In this document: one piece after another, positions 21,527 through 33,295 of the stretch
Layout of the letters: each line of letters starts with the position of its first letter
Position numbering within the stretch: the first letter of the stretch is position 1
Assembly: GCA_020536535.1 (NCBI GenBank)
Contig: JAHLWZ010000776.1
Coordinates: 1,209-47,284, forward strand
Origin: Pelomyxa schiedti
Taxonomy: Eukaryota > Evosea > Pelobiontida > Pelomyxidae
Direction of reading: 5' to 3'
DNA: 46,076 bases
The notes under the pieces: generated by a model
The model's input: only the letters and a program-made list of their open reading frames with translations
Database searches by the model: none
What the model was told of the DNA's origin: nothing
Translations under genes and position numbers: made by a program

Positions 21527-24500
21527 TTACAAGCAAGCATTTGAAGGCGAGAAACGACGGCACCCAGTGTGCACTGTATAAATACAGTCTGAAATAAAAT
21601 GAAATGCTCTAGTTAGACTAAAGCTACACTTAACAGACTTACTTTTGCACTTAAGAGCTTCTTTGGTTATGGGTTGGGCACATTCCACGCAAAGAGTACT
21701 TGGCGTCACGCAATGAGGAAATAGTTGGTGACACTGAAAACCAGTTTCCCAGGCACATACTGTTCCAGAGGAAGAACCTGTCGATTTCACGTTAATTCAA
21801 ATTAGTGGTGTTTTTATTTTTACCACTATACACTTGGAGTGAGGAGATTTCACTGAGTGGGTCGTGAGAGGAGACAGTGGTTAGAAATGTTACTGGGCCA
21901 TTGTGTGCATGAGGTGCAGTCATTCTAATAGTGTGTGTCTTGCTTGTGAGGTAAAAAAAACACCCGAAGATACAAAGGGGGGGTGCACCTACCTCAGCAT
22001 TACACTGTGCAAGGCTGCCGTCTGAGTAGCCAAGCCAAACTGAGTTGCCAGCAAGTGGGCTCAGAGCAAGAACACCAGGGGAATTGATGGTCTTAATGCA
22101 ACAAAAGGTTGCTGGATCCCAGATGGAAATATGCCTATCATGTAAAGTCCACACATGGGTGCCAACAGACACAATTCCAATAACTGGTGTTTGCAGCTGA
22201 TGATCTACTCCTTTCTTTTTCTTTTGTATCTGGAGGTTGTCAGTTAGGCATAAGGAGTAAATATTGCATAGCTACTTTAACTTCTACGTGATAAAGATGA
22301 TCAGAGTCAGTTCCTATCCAGAGCCAGCCATTATGCAGAACCATACACCTCACTTGCGTTTTGAATTCCAATGTTTTCACCAATTTTCCCTTTGAGGAAT
22401 GAGCAGAATTCAATAGCATTGGGGCTGTACTTTGACTTTCCACACTTTAATTGTCTTATCAGCTGATAAACTGTACACATGATTGTCTATACGCAGAAGT
22501 GCAAGAACAGGTCCTTTGTGTCCAGATAGAGAGGACCCATGTGACAACTATTTTGTGGTTGGAAAGTAAGTCAGGGGATGACATTTTGTACGTCTTTAAA
22601 AATAATGATGTCTGCTTGATCTGTGCCAAGCCATATGCTAGCATCCACAGGAAGAATGGCGTGAAGGGTAGAGTTCGAGTTGATTTGGAACTTCATTATG
22701 GTACTGCAGGCCTACAAATATTAAATCCGGACTGTAAACACGGGAAGTACTGACAGAAAGTGCTTTGATGATCCCCATTGTACATGCAACCCAAAGTGAT
22801 GACATTGATACAGCAGCTATGCAGCTCACGTGAGATGAAAGCCGTGTCACAATTGTTGGCTGGGAAATGCCTGGCTAATCATGTTACAAATAGAACACAA
22901 CCATGTTTGTACCTTGGAAGGCTCACTTGAAACAGATGAAGCGGGTTCTGTGTTCAAATTTTGGTTAGATGTTCTATCCTTCATAATACGTACGAGTAAG
23001 TGGAGAGCCAACAGTTGAGGCTTGCAGTAAACTAAATCTTGTGGCTGATCCTAGTCTAGACTCTGCAAAAGGTGTTCATGGTTTAAAGGATATTGGTAGG
23101 CAGGTACCTCTGGAAAAAGCTGAGAATAAACGAGATCGTGTCTAGGAGGAATCAGGAGTAATGCATAGAAAAATGGTACAACATTTATAGGCGATTCCAG
23201 TTGGGAACTTTGGGTGACCTTCTGCCCAGGTACTGATGAGCGTGTGTCTTGGTGAGGAAGCGACGCAGCCAAGGGTGTGAAACTGGTAGTGTTTGCCAAT
23301 GGTGTGTCACTTCGGGAAATTGCTTGCAGTGTTGGTGGTTGCTCAGATGGAGGGGGAATATAGACTTGAATTTCTGTTGCTGCTTTGTGTGCTGCAACTG
23401 CTTCCTTGAAGAGCAAAGTGGTTGGAAATAAGGCAGGAAAAGTAAAATAAACTAAAGGAAAAACCTTAAGTTGGTGAAGGTGAGCTTCCAGAGATACTAT
23501 ACGATCCTGTGCAGCTGTGAATTCTGCCATTTTGGCCTTATGTTCAGAAAGAAGTGCCTCAATAGATGACTTGTCTATGCCTTCAACTAATGATGTTGAT
23601 TGAGATGAAATGTAATAACATATAACAAACTGGAGTTGTTGGCTGTATTAAGGTTTTCCTGGAGGTCAACCCTTTTTTGCATTAAAATTGCAAGTTTTTG
23701 CTCTTCTAGGGATAACTCTGTCTGAACGTTGTGAATTAGGATTTGAAAAGAATGTTTCATTTACCTGTGCTTGTGTTGCAGGCATAATAGTGGCATTTTT
23801 TATTACCCCATTCTCTATTGTGAATTGAACTCGACAGTCATGGTGGCCAGAGTAAGGCTTGACAAATTGAGACCAGAGGGCCACTTAAAAATTATAACCT
23901 TGACATGCTTTATCTTCTCAATCAATCCCACCAGTGTTGCAGTAGTTTCTTGGTGTTCACTTTTGTACTGTTCTACCACTTTGTTAAGGTGACTGGACTC
24001 CTGTCAGTTTGTTACTACCAAGTTATTCCTAAGGAGCTTGGTTACTTCATTCATTGCAGCTATTTCATGCATGAAATACTGTAACTTTTCCTCAAGCTCA
24101 AGCTTCTTTTTAGCATTTTGCTCTCTTTCAGCTTTTAATGCCTGGTACTACAATGTAAGTGCATGAACCAATCCAATAGGAAAGCATTCCGAAAATAACT
24201 ACAAGGATTCACACACCCAAGCAAACTCCTTTATCCTTTGGTTCTTTTGTGCACACATCTGATGGCACCACAACAGTTGCATTTCCAACGATCTGTCCCC
24301 GATATCTGCATTACCATTACCAACTTTTTGTTTAATTTTTTTTCCCCCTGTACCCTCCATGTCATATTCGCCGTCATCATCCTCATCACCTTCTTCTGCT
24401 TCTTCGTCTTCGTTTTCGTCTTCTTCCTCACTCTCACGGTCGTCGTTATCGACCCCACTTTGTGTTGACGCTGAAATCATCGTTGTCGTGGAGGAAGTAG

Positions 24501-24663
24501 AGGATGACGAGGACCAAGACTCCCCGCTGGTTGTTGGCCGCAGCGTGCCCTCAATTGTGGGACGGCATAGCGTTGGTGCCGCCTCGTTGTTCTCGGGTGG
24601 GTTGCCCACCACAGCCTCTTTCTCCTTGTTGTTGGCCTCTCGTTCAGACGACCCGCCGCTCAT
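21527..24663 (-). CDS. Coiled-coil / beta-propeller / C-terminal zinc-finger protein
   Basis: This gene has many exons on the minus strand. The N-terminal exon (24663 down to about 24215) encodes a Glu/Asp-rich disordered region (SEEEDENEDEEAEEGDEDDD). Then come coiled-coil segments (EREQNAKKKLELEEKLQYF, SSIEALLSEHKAKMAEF, DRIVSLEAHLHQLK). From about 22870 down, a beta-propeller is built from units such as SCIAAVSMSSLWVACTMGIIK, HAILPVDASIWLGTDQADIII and a good WD unit, LSGHKGPVLALLRID...KTIKVW. The C-terminus holds a Cys-rich module (CVECAQPITKEALKCKNC, then HTGCRRF) resembling a C1-like or treble-clef finger. Many exon joints were worked out by frame; the coiled-coil part (23600-24000) is the least certain. 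I do not recognise an orthologue. A scaffold role is the inference. Confidence 0.7.
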
Positions 24664-24826
24664 TTACCATTCCGTTACTTTGTCGTTTAACGTAACGAGT
24701 GATGCTTGAATGACTGCTTCAGCGAGGATTGCCCACTCACTCGGTACATATGAGAGTACATGTGAGGGGTCGTTGCACTGAACAACCTCCCACACAGACC
24801 GCAAGAGAGAACCGAAATCCAAAACG
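24664..24826. promoter_or_regulatory. Divergent promoter region
   Basis: Only 163 bp separate the start codons of the coiled-coil/propeller gene (minus) and the CBM9-like gene (plus). No other coding signal is seen. Confidence 0.35.
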
Positions 24827-26266
24827 GTGATGGGTGATCCGGCGGTTTTTGCGGCGCTGTTGTTGGTGTCTCTTGGGCTCGTTGGAGTGTATGCCACAGT
24901 GGTGCCCACACGCCATTATGGGGGGTTACGTGCGGACGACGAGTGCTTTTCGACGTATCCCAACCAGTACGTAGCACGCAGGGTCACGTCCCCGCCAGTA
25001 ATCGACGGTCTGCTTGACGACGACGCGTGGGCCGCGGCTCCTTGGTCCTCTTTGTTCGTTGACATTGCTGACTCTGACAAGGGTACCTTTTTTTTTTTTC
25101 GGCCCCTTATGAGGGGGAGACAATGTGACACAACTCTTTGTGCTTCTATGTTTGGTGAAATTCACCGAAGTAATATTTGGTTAATGTAGAGCCGTACTAT
25201 GACACGCAAGCCAAGATACTTTGGGATGATGATTGCCTGTATGTTGGTATGCTACTTGAGGACCAACAGGCATGGGCCAACTTGACAGAGCACAATAGTA
25301 TCATCTTCTATGACAATGATATTGAGGTGCTTTTGTACCGTGATTTTTTCGTAGTGAAGGAACTCACTTTGCTCCCCAAGGTATTTGTTGATCCCGATGG
25401 AGATACCCACTACTACAAAGAAATAGAATTTAACGCCAGGGCAGTAGACTGGAACCTCATTCTTGTCAAACCATACTTGAATGGTGGTCCAGCTGTCTGT
25501 AATGCCACCGTCGAGGTACACCCAATCTCCAATCAAAATCATCACAACTACAAACTTATCTCGAATCGTCGACCCCAAAACAACCCACCAAACCACAAAA
25601 TAGGGACAATGCTCTCTGTCCGCCCCCGAGTACGGAATTCAGTGGTGGGACGTGGAGAACTCCCTGAAGGCGGCCGCCCACGTCGAGGGGGCGCTCAACG
25701 ACCCCGCGACCGGCACGCAGTGGTGGTCTCTCGAGGCCTGCCTGCCCGTCGCCGAGTACACCCGCTACGAGGCGGTGCCCAGCCCCCCGCAGCCCGGCGA
25801 CCTCTGGCGCATCAACTTCAGCCGCGTCCAGTGGCACATACACGTAGACGCGGGCGGCTACTACGCCAAGGACCCGGGGGTCCCCGAGGAGAACTGGGTG
25901 TGGCAGCCCACCGGCGTCGTCAACATGCACCTCCCGGAGCGCTGGGGCTACGTCCAGTTCGCCGGCTCCTCGGGGGACCCGGAGGAGGCCCGCGACCCGG
26001 CGTGGCCGGTCAGGGGGGCCCTGGCGGCCGTGTACGCGGCAGAGCAGGCCTACGGGTGCTTGTACGGGGTGGGCTACACTGAGGACGTGGGGAGCTTGGT
26101 GGAGAACGCCGGGCTTGGCGAGGACGTGGCCTCTGGGGTGTGTGCTGGGGTTCCTGCCATAGCGGTCACGGACCAAGGGGGCTTTGAGGTGCAAGTAAAG
26201 TCCCTGGATGGATCGTTGATTGGGACTATCGATGAGGAGAGGCTGACTACAATACAGAGTGTGTGA
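24827..26266 (+). CDS. Secreted carbohydrate-binding family 9-like protein
   Basis: This protein begins with a signal peptide (hydrophobic core FAALLLVSLGLVGVYA). A CBM9-like/DOMON-related domain follows: PPVIDGLLDDDAWAAAPW, then AKILWDDDCLYVGMLLED, YDNDIEVFVDPDGDTHYYKE, ARAVDWNLILVKPY and YGIQWW. These blocks match the bacterial carbohydrate-binding family 9-like proteins found near glycan enzymes. Introns: about 25082-25190, 25327-25379 (removing it joins IEV to FVDPDGD) and about 25516-25630. The final exon is very GC-rich and carries the rest of the domain (LRINF-like DLWRINFSRVQW). The product probably binds sugar outside the cell. No catalytic residues are apparent. Similar proteins are mainly bacterial, so lateral origin followed by intron gain is possible. 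Confidence 0.8.
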
Positions 26267-26387
26267 AAGTGAAGTGATAATGCAAGGTGGATAAGTGGGG
26301 CATAAAGAAAAAACAACAATTCAGTTATGAGGTTATGTGCAATACAATTAGTTTTGGTGGGGAGGTAGGTGGATACATGGAGAGTAT

Positions 26388-28435
26388 TTAATTGACTGCT
26401 CCCTCTTGTTGAACAGCCCCATCGGGGGTGACTGCTGGGCCCCAGTTGGCAAAAAATAGGAATAGCCAGCAGTGTAGGAAGATGACGTAGATGACAACAA
26501 ATAATCTGAACAGAGGGTTTCTCAAAAGCCTTGCGGCAATGGAACAGACATTGTCAAATGCTTGTGCCGGGCACACCAATAGCCCACATACAGGTCTCAT
26601 CCAGGTAGGTAATTTACTGCTTACCACCAATTCCGATAGGGCCCAGCTTGACGATGGAGAATGAGGCTTTAGTCTTCCGCCGTAAGGATCAATAGTTATG
26701 GAGACACTGTCTCCATCGCTAGGGGTTGCCTGAAGGGCACGAAGTTGTTCAGTGAGAGAGCGCACTTTGTTCTCTAGTGCTACTACATCTGAGGTTGAGT
26801 GTGTATGTTGCGAGGCGAGGGTTTTAGCAGTTATTTGTCTCTTCAGTGAAGTAACTTTGGATTGAGACTCTGCAAGCTGTGAACGACACAGCTCTAACTC
26901 TCTCTTTGTTTTCTCCAGTTCAATGTTAGAGTTTGACCTCATTGCACACAGATCGTTTTCTAAAGTTGCTATTTGTGCTTCATATTTGAGTGCCACTAGT
27001 TTCTCGTTTTCTTTTGTATCAGATGTAATCTCTCTGGGTTGCTCGGAACACTTGGTGTTACTTTTTGCCTCTAGATTTGCTTTAAGACTCACATTCAGGG
27101 CATTTGTACGCAGTAGTTCCTCCTTTTGTGTTGCTAGGTCTGCATCCAATTCCATGAGCTTTTTTTGCAGAGCTCTTACACTTTGTTGTTGTGCTTCAGA
27201 ATCAGCAGCACACTGCTCAGAATGCTGTAAAAATTTCATTTCTGCCTCATTTAATAGCTTCCTGAGGTCCTTGGTCTCAGCTGTACGGGTTTCCACCTCT
27301 TTTGCTTTATCTTCACACTCTTTATTGACTGCACTGAGAGCTGAAGAATATTCTGTTATTCCTGACTCGAGATTCGCAATTCTTTCATTTGCTTGACGTC
27401 GGGTTGTGGTGTGAGCCTCTTGCTCCTCACTCAAAAGTTTCTCAAGTTCCGCCTAATTTATGTTAGCAACATTCCCTTAGTAAGTATCCGTTGGGTACCT
27501 TCCTTTGCCCTAGTTCTTGAACAACTGAGTTTAAAGATGAAACCGAGGAATTTGCGGCAGCAAGTTGTTGTTCCTGATTAACAATTTGCGCTCCTAACGT
27601 TTCTACTCTGCTTTGAAGGGTGACTATGTCTCGAACCAATCGGCGGCCTTGAGCTTTTAGCCTCTTATTTTGCGTTTCTAATTGTTGCATAGGGTTGCTG
27701 GTAACATTTCTTGTGCTTGACGATGGGGGCAACGGTGTTGCACCAATCTGAGCGGTAACTGAAGGTTGGGTTGTCTCCTGTGAAGCAGAGCTACCTGGAG
27801 TAAGTGAGAGAGGGACAGTAGCATCTCCCAGTGCTTTTCTGTCAAAGAAGGCGATTTTAAGTTTTAAATAACAATGACTTTGGCATACCCTTCAGTAGTG
27901 GCTTGACTAGGTTTATCGGGAGTTGCTGGAAGTAAAGTAGTTGTCCCAGTGGGTAGTGGTACAGCAGAATTTGCCACTGCGCCCACAACACTAGATGATG
28001 GGGATTTATCTTGTAGCGCCTCTGTGGATACCTCGCGAGTTGCTTGGGGTTTTGTGGGTGTGCTCTCAAGTGGTTGCTGTTCATTCGGTTTTTTGGGGGT
28101 TGGTGCTGGACCAGACTTCGCGGAATTTGCTTCCTCAGGACTCACGTCTGGATCGTCAACTTCTTCGTCGTACTCCGCGTCGTCCTCCAGTTCCGCGTCT
28201 TCTGCTTCGTCGTAGTCCTCCTCGTTGGAGTCGTCGGCGTCACCGTCAGCGTCGTCGTCTGTGGTCTTGTTACACGTCAGACAGAACGACACGTAGACGC
28301 AGCAAATGAAAGAAGAATAAGGGGAAAAAAAAAACAAACAAACGCACTCACTTCATCTGGTTTCTTCGTAAGTGTGGACACAGTCCCGTCCACCTTCTCC
28401 AGAAACGTCTCCATTTTCTTCAAGTACCACGACAT
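26388..28435 (-). CDS. Golgin-84-like tail-anchored coiled-coil protein
   Basis: The start reads MSWYLKKMETFLEKVDGTVSTL, matching the amphipathic N-terminus of golgin-84 (GOLGA5). A Glu/Asp-rich disordered region (about 28180-28265) and a Ser/Thr/Pro-rich region follow. Continuous coiled coil then runs from about 27690 to 26750 (QLETQNKRLKAQGRRLVRDIV, then EMKFLQHSEQ). The C-terminus is LLRNPLFRLFVVIYVIFLHCWLFLFF plus a short tail, which is the golgin-84/CASP-type Golgi membrane anchor. Introns lie at 28266-28351, about 27839-27888 and about 27440-27498, with GT-AG ends; one further small intron is possible near 27790. Expected role: a Golgi tether, with the Rab gene in this window being only a generic functional neighbour. 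Confidence 0.82.
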
Positions 28436-28675
28436 GCCTGATGACTCCCCAAAGAATTATTAGTGTCTTCTGCCGGAAACTCGCAGTATTACAGACCTCA
28501 AGCTGAAGAGCAGGGCATTGCTGTTATTCCCCCACCCTGGTTTTGTTGCTTGTCACAATGTGCCAGTGTTTCGCAGCTGAGAACGTTCAGATCTTCTCTC
28601 TAAGATCTGATTCTCAAAATAAAAGAAGCCTTTTCAACGGGTATTTCTTTCACAAACACACACAAGACAAAAAAA
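28436..28675. promoter_or_regulatory. Divergent promoter region, golgin and protease genes
   Basis: A 240-bp interval lies between opposite start codons. It contains a short imperfect inverted repeat around AGATCTTCTCTCTAAGATCT (28590-28609). No gene is seen. Confidence 0.35.
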
Positions 28676-29840
28676 ATGATGCGGAGAAGGCCAGGGCGAA
28701 CGTACTACCTCGGTGTCAATGACAACCACATGATCGTCAGTTTTCCGGTGTTGGAGGAAGAGGGGGAAGGTAGTGCCGCCAGCGATGAGAGTGCGTCTGA
28801 GGGCGGTCCGGTTTTCGACGACGACTACGAGATCTTGGACGGCGCTGATTATGAGGCCGGCTTAGTGGAGAGAGCGTTGGTAGATACGGGATCTCCGCTG
28901 TCGTTGTCCACAGCGGGGCCGATCGTTTTACTCGGCCAATCGTACACTGTTTCAGAGACCGGCTTGGTGTCGCTGAAACAACTCAACGATAGTCTGTGGT
29001 TTTTTTTTTTTTTTTTGTTTACATTTTGTTTGTCCCTCCCTACTTTCCTACTTGCTTCCTCCTTTCCCTTCTTCTCAACGTGCTCTCAAAGTTTGAAATT
29101 GTTCCTACCTTCTCCCTTTGTTTGCAGCCGTACCTGGACGACCATTCAAATGGTTTTTGGGAATGGATCTCATGTGGGACTTTGTGGTAACCATCAACTG
29201 GAGTGCTCACAAGTTCAGCCTTTCATCGGCTTCATCTGCCGCTACAAGCAGAAGCGGAAGAGCGGCTGTGTGGAGACCCCCTACAGGTTCCGATGTTGTT
29301 AAATTGGGCACGATGTATCGGGGTGGACCCCCAATTATCGCACAGATTCAGCTGCCCGCCACTTCGCATGAGTGCACTGCAATTGTAGACACCGGTGCGA
29401 AAGTAAGTTACTGCAAAGCAAGCTTACTTGATGCCGGTGGTTACGACATTTGCCCAAATGAAAGGGCCACAGATTTTTATCCTGGTTTGAATGCACCCGT
29501 CCTTTCAAATAATACAATAACCTTTGAATGGGCATTAATAATCCAAATTCAGGCTTTGGAAAATGGACTACAGAATTGTATCAAACTCCCGTAATTGTAG
29601 GCCAACAAGTTATTGTGGTCAAATTCGGCAAACTTCCAAGTATCAACAAAAACAATAAAATATGTAACAAAGGGGAGGGAGAAACCCCAAGCCATCACAA
29701 AAATCCAACCACTCCAAACAGAGGAACTTGATGCTGTTATGTTTATGATGTCCGATGTAGTTCTTGGCAGTGATTTGTTTGCACAAACAACTGAAGTTGG
29801 TTTCAACTTTCAAGCAAAAACCATGTGGATCATACCCTAA
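28676..29840 (+). CDS. Tandem (two-domain) retropepsin-like aspartic protease
   Basis: Two retropepsin-type halves occur in one chain. Domain 1 has ALVDTGSPLSLS and, after an intron (28993-29127), FLGMDLM; domain 2 has AIVDTGAKVSYC and VVLGSDLF. In this family the DT/SG catalytic loop and the later hydrophobic-hydrophobic-G-x-D segment form the psi-loop core. Two more introns (about 29485-29551, 29639-29690) restore the frame between DFYPG and FGKWTTELY and between GKLP and TITK. An acidic Ser-rich stretch lies near residues 25-45. No signal peptide, membrane anchor or retroelement domain is attached. The two catalytic Asp could pair within one molecule, as in pepsins, but the halves look like retropepsins. 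Substrate unknown. Confidence 0.8.
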
Positions 29841-30155
29841 AAGCTCGCTGTTAAATTATTAGAAACCATCAAACCTCTTTTTTTACTTGCACCTGAAGTG
29901 GGTTGGGTTTGGATAGTGACTGGGGTGTTGTTGTTTTACTTGTGCAGTAAGGGAGAAAGAAGCCCAAATTCAAACACAAGAGTTGATTGTTTCTTAATTA
30001 ATAATGGCTTATTGCTTGAGTAACTACAATGGCGTTGTTCCCGGCCGATAAAGGCACTAGAATCAGTTCTATAGCCTGAATCTCCCTCAGGTCCCAACAG
30101 ATTCGTGGTAGGTACGCGAAGTCGCCTCGCCACACGGAAGTTCTTTGCGGACAGT
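29841..30155. other. Intergenic region upstream of TRM13
   Basis: This 315-bp interval lies between two plus-strand genes. A minus-strand open frame here has no recognisable content. The region should hold the protease 3' UTR and the TRM13 promoter; I see no RNA gene or repeat. Confidence 0.4.
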
Positions 30156-31881
30156 ATGTCTTCGTCAACAGCAGCAACCAAGGACCGGTCACGCTTGTGC
30201 TCGTTCTACATTGTGGGAAAACACCGCCCCTGCTCATTACAACGGACCCGTGGGTCGGAATTTTGTGCAATTCACTCATCAACCCAAGGCCCTGGAACAA
30301 GAATCCCCTGCCCAATTGACTCCTCTCAGTTTGTACTTTGTTGGCATTTTTCCGTTGCTTCTGACCTTTTTGCTATGAAGTACTGTTTTGGCGAGTAAGA
30401 TTGAATCCCACTTGAAAAAGTGTAGCACAAAAGCAAAAAATAACGCTCAGAAACCTCCCTATTTTGGCTTGGATGCCAATATCGATCCAGGTACAAAGCT
30501 ATGCTGCATAAAATACCTGGATAATTTATCCCTCTTCTCTATATAGCTCAGGAATTAGCCCCTAGTCCAGTTTGTACTGAAGCCTGTGTGGTGGAAAAAG
30601 TTGTTAACCTATGGCACCACATGTGGGACCCAAATTTTTCTCAGAGTGGTGATGGAATAGGCCTGAACGCGATGGGGCTAAGGCTAAGTCAATCTAGTCA
30701 CAGGCTGTAAGTTTTCGTTTTCTCAACTTTCCCTCCAGCTGACTCAAATAAGTGTTTGTTCCGCTCTTTTTCCAGGATTTCACAGAAGCATTGGCCCCAA
30801 ATTGTATCCATGCTTGCACATATGGAGAACCTTGGAGCCTTTACACCACCAAATGCTGAAGCCCACTCAACAACAGCTTCCAGTGCCCACTCTTGTAGTT
30901 TAGTTGATTCTTTTGTTGAATATGGCGCTGGGAAGGCGCACTTAACCAGAGTCCTTTCGCACCTTGTAGCAAAGGAGACTTCCAGATTTTTCATTGTAGA
31001 CCGCAAGAGCTTTCGATACTCTGTTCGTTCTGTATCAAAAATACTCCTACTTATTTCAACTAGGCTGAGAAATATGATGACCTTGCTGGGTTTCATGTAA
31101 CTAGACTAAAAGTTGATATTAAGGATCTTGTTCTCCACCAAGTAGAGGATAACTCTTTACTGAATTGCAACAAATTGATCGTTTACGGGAAGCATGTTTG
31201 TGGTGCAGCAACTGATATGACACTAAGGTTTCTATGAACCTTTTTTTGCGTTTAATATGTACCCAGGTCCATTTTTGCTGCTCTTCCAAAATTAGGTATG
31301 CTGTTTCTCCTTTTTTTTCTTTAATTACTTATTTCCCAAAAGCTTTCCATAAAATAATTATTGTCATTGCACTGTGTTGTTATCATGCTTGCTCCTGGAG
31401 AGCTTATATAAGTACTGCTTTCTCAACTCGGACTTGATTGTTATACTAACCGTAGATAGACAAACCCTTTTTAGTTGAACATGAATTGTCAGAGCAGGAC
31501 TTCTCGTGCATGTGTTCCATGTCAAGGTCTTACCCACCATTACCGAAACTCTTACAAACCACCTAGTGCAGTTGGTATGTGTGCGGAATGTCACACAACC
31601 ACCAGAATTCAGCAGCCCTATCACCCACAACGACACTCCCCCCTACTGAGGAAACAACCACCCTCTTGCCGCCAACGGACTCAACAACTTGTTCAACACA
31701 GGAAACAACAGGTCACTCTGGCCAATACAGCAAACCCCAAATTGGCCTTATGGCACGCCAAGTTCTCCTTGCTGGCCGAATCAAAGCACTTATGTCTCAT
31801 GGATTCAGTAACGCCCATGTCTGCCAATATGTTTCCTACTCTGTCACACCAGAGAATACTCTCCTTCTTGCTTCCCTGTAA
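30156..31881 (+). CDS. TRM13: tRNA:m4X modification enzyme TRM13 (2'-O-methyltransferase)
   Basis: TRM13 2'-O-methylates residue 4 in the acceptor stem of certain tRNAs using SAM. The N-terminal CCCH finger (CSFYIVGKHRPC...FCAIH) is followed by RIPCPID...ESHLKKC, the U11-48K-like CHHC finger of the family. The methyltransferase domain shows FVEYGAGKAHLTRVL (SAM loop), FFIVDRKS, YGKHVCGAATDMTLR, IIVIALCCYHACSW and SSWYVCGMS, ending IGLMARQVLLAGRIKALM and SVTPENTLLLASL. About eight GT-AG introns are required, for example 31047-31080, where removal joins RYSVRS to AEKYDDLAG. An inserted Thr/Pro-rich loop (TTTLPPTEETTT) before the last block is not usual. The gene is convergent with the Rab gene, 125 bp apart. 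Confidence 0.9.
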
Positions 31882-32006
31882 CCGCACCAAACGAAACTGG
31901 GAAAAAAAAAAGAATAACAAAAATCGTTTCTTCGTTGAGGGTTTTGGCCCAACACAATGAATGCCGCGAAAATTAGGAATACAACTTTGCTCACGTTGCC
32001 ACGAGT

Positions 32007-32883
32007 TCAGCAACACCTACAAGAGAAAGAGAAAGAAAATTAACTGGGTGAAGAGTGGATTCTCACTATACCTTCTTCCTTTATGGACGTTATCGTCCAG
32101 CCGGATGAGGCCATCACCTGACCCAGGAGCACCACTTGATAATGGCGTAGCGGGCTTGGTGCACGCATCCAAGATACTGGTGACAGTAATGCCAAACATA
32201 TTCGCAACAGACTGGGCATCATTTGCACATGTTTCCACGAATGGCATCACTTTTTCTTTGGCTAGGTCATTGCCCCACTCTGTTGGGACTTTTCTTTGTT
32301 CTGTTAAGTCACATTTGTTGCCAACCAGAATGTAGGTTGCGTCGGGGCAATAGTGTGTTGCCTCTGCAATCCAGTTTTTGAGGCTGTAGAATGACTAGGT
32401 TTTGGTGTGTTTTGTTTGGTGTAGATTTTTTTTAGTGCCATGCTCTCGTCTGGGAAAAGGAATACTATACCTCTTGATTTGTTACGTCATATACCAAAAT
32501 GATTGTTTGTGTTCCGCGGTAAAATGTGCTAGTTAAGGCCTTGTGGGATTCTTGGCCAGCTGAAAATGACTTAGTGGTTAGCCTATTTTAGAGTATAACC
32601 AACCTGTATCAAAAATATTAAGCATTACCCGTTTTCCTCTTTCGGATACCAACTTACTTTTCGCCTCCTCACCAGGAGGTAAAGTACTGTGCCCCTTGGC
32701 TTTCCATTCTGGCTCAGTCCAACTAGAGGCCAAGTGGGTGTGCATTAGTGCATTGGGGAGAAAAAAAAAAGAAAAATCCTGTGTGTATTACCTCAACAAC
32801 AAAGATGTTTTGCCCACTCCCACATCCCCAAGAAGGAGAACTTTGGCAGAATAGTCGTACTCAAAAGGAGCCTTCTTCGGCAT
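32007..32883 (-). CDS. Divergent Rab-family small GTPase
   Basis: This has a Rab-type G domain with KVLLLGDVGVGKTSLL (P-loop), FDTAGQES (G3), VGNKCDL (G4) and a C-terminal Cys-Cys (GRCC-stop) for geranylgeranylation. The last exon supplies only the end of the protein: an intron with branch-rich pyrimidines at about 32018-32070 joins HKGR to CC. The switch I/effector stretch is abnormal: a single conserved-looking Thr in HSTLPPGEEAKSK replaces the usual TIGVDF. Switch II (SHKALTSTFYRGTQ) is Rab-like. The guanine-binding SAK motif is not obvious (VETCAND aligns there). Five exons; start at 32883. A membrane-trafficking role is expected, but the effectors are likely non-standard. Confidence 0.85.
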
Positions 32884-33295
32884 GAGTTAAAAGGGTGTCA
32901 CCGCCTCACGGAAGTTTTTTTTTTGTTTTTTTTTCGTTGGAAGCGAAAAACAAAAAGCGGTAACGCGGAAAGTTAATGAACTGCCCGACTTCATCACTGG
33001 TGATGCGATCTCACCACTGGGAGTTCACGTAACACCAGAATAGGGTCTGTGTCTTATGCCCGACCGCTCCTCATTAGAGGGCCCTTGATTTCCCGTTTCC
33101 TTCGCAGCAACGAGGAAAAAAAAAACTGTGAAAGTATGGTGGTTTGCAGGGTTTTCCACCGCGGGATAAAAGGAGTTTAAGAAGAAAAACAGAACATAAG
33201 CAGGTAGGTAAGTAAATATGGCAGAGAGTTTCTCTCGTTGGGGTTTTTTAATTCCTCTTCTTTTTGTTTTTAATTTGTTTGGAATCGCCAGTGAT
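32884..33295. other. Rab promoter / cofilin 3' region
   Basis: This 412-bp interval lies between the cofilin stop and the Rab start, both on the minus strand. It holds T runs next to the Rab start and a short hairpin-capable CATCAC-TG-GTGATG at about 32992-33005. I see no gene. Confidence 0.4.
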
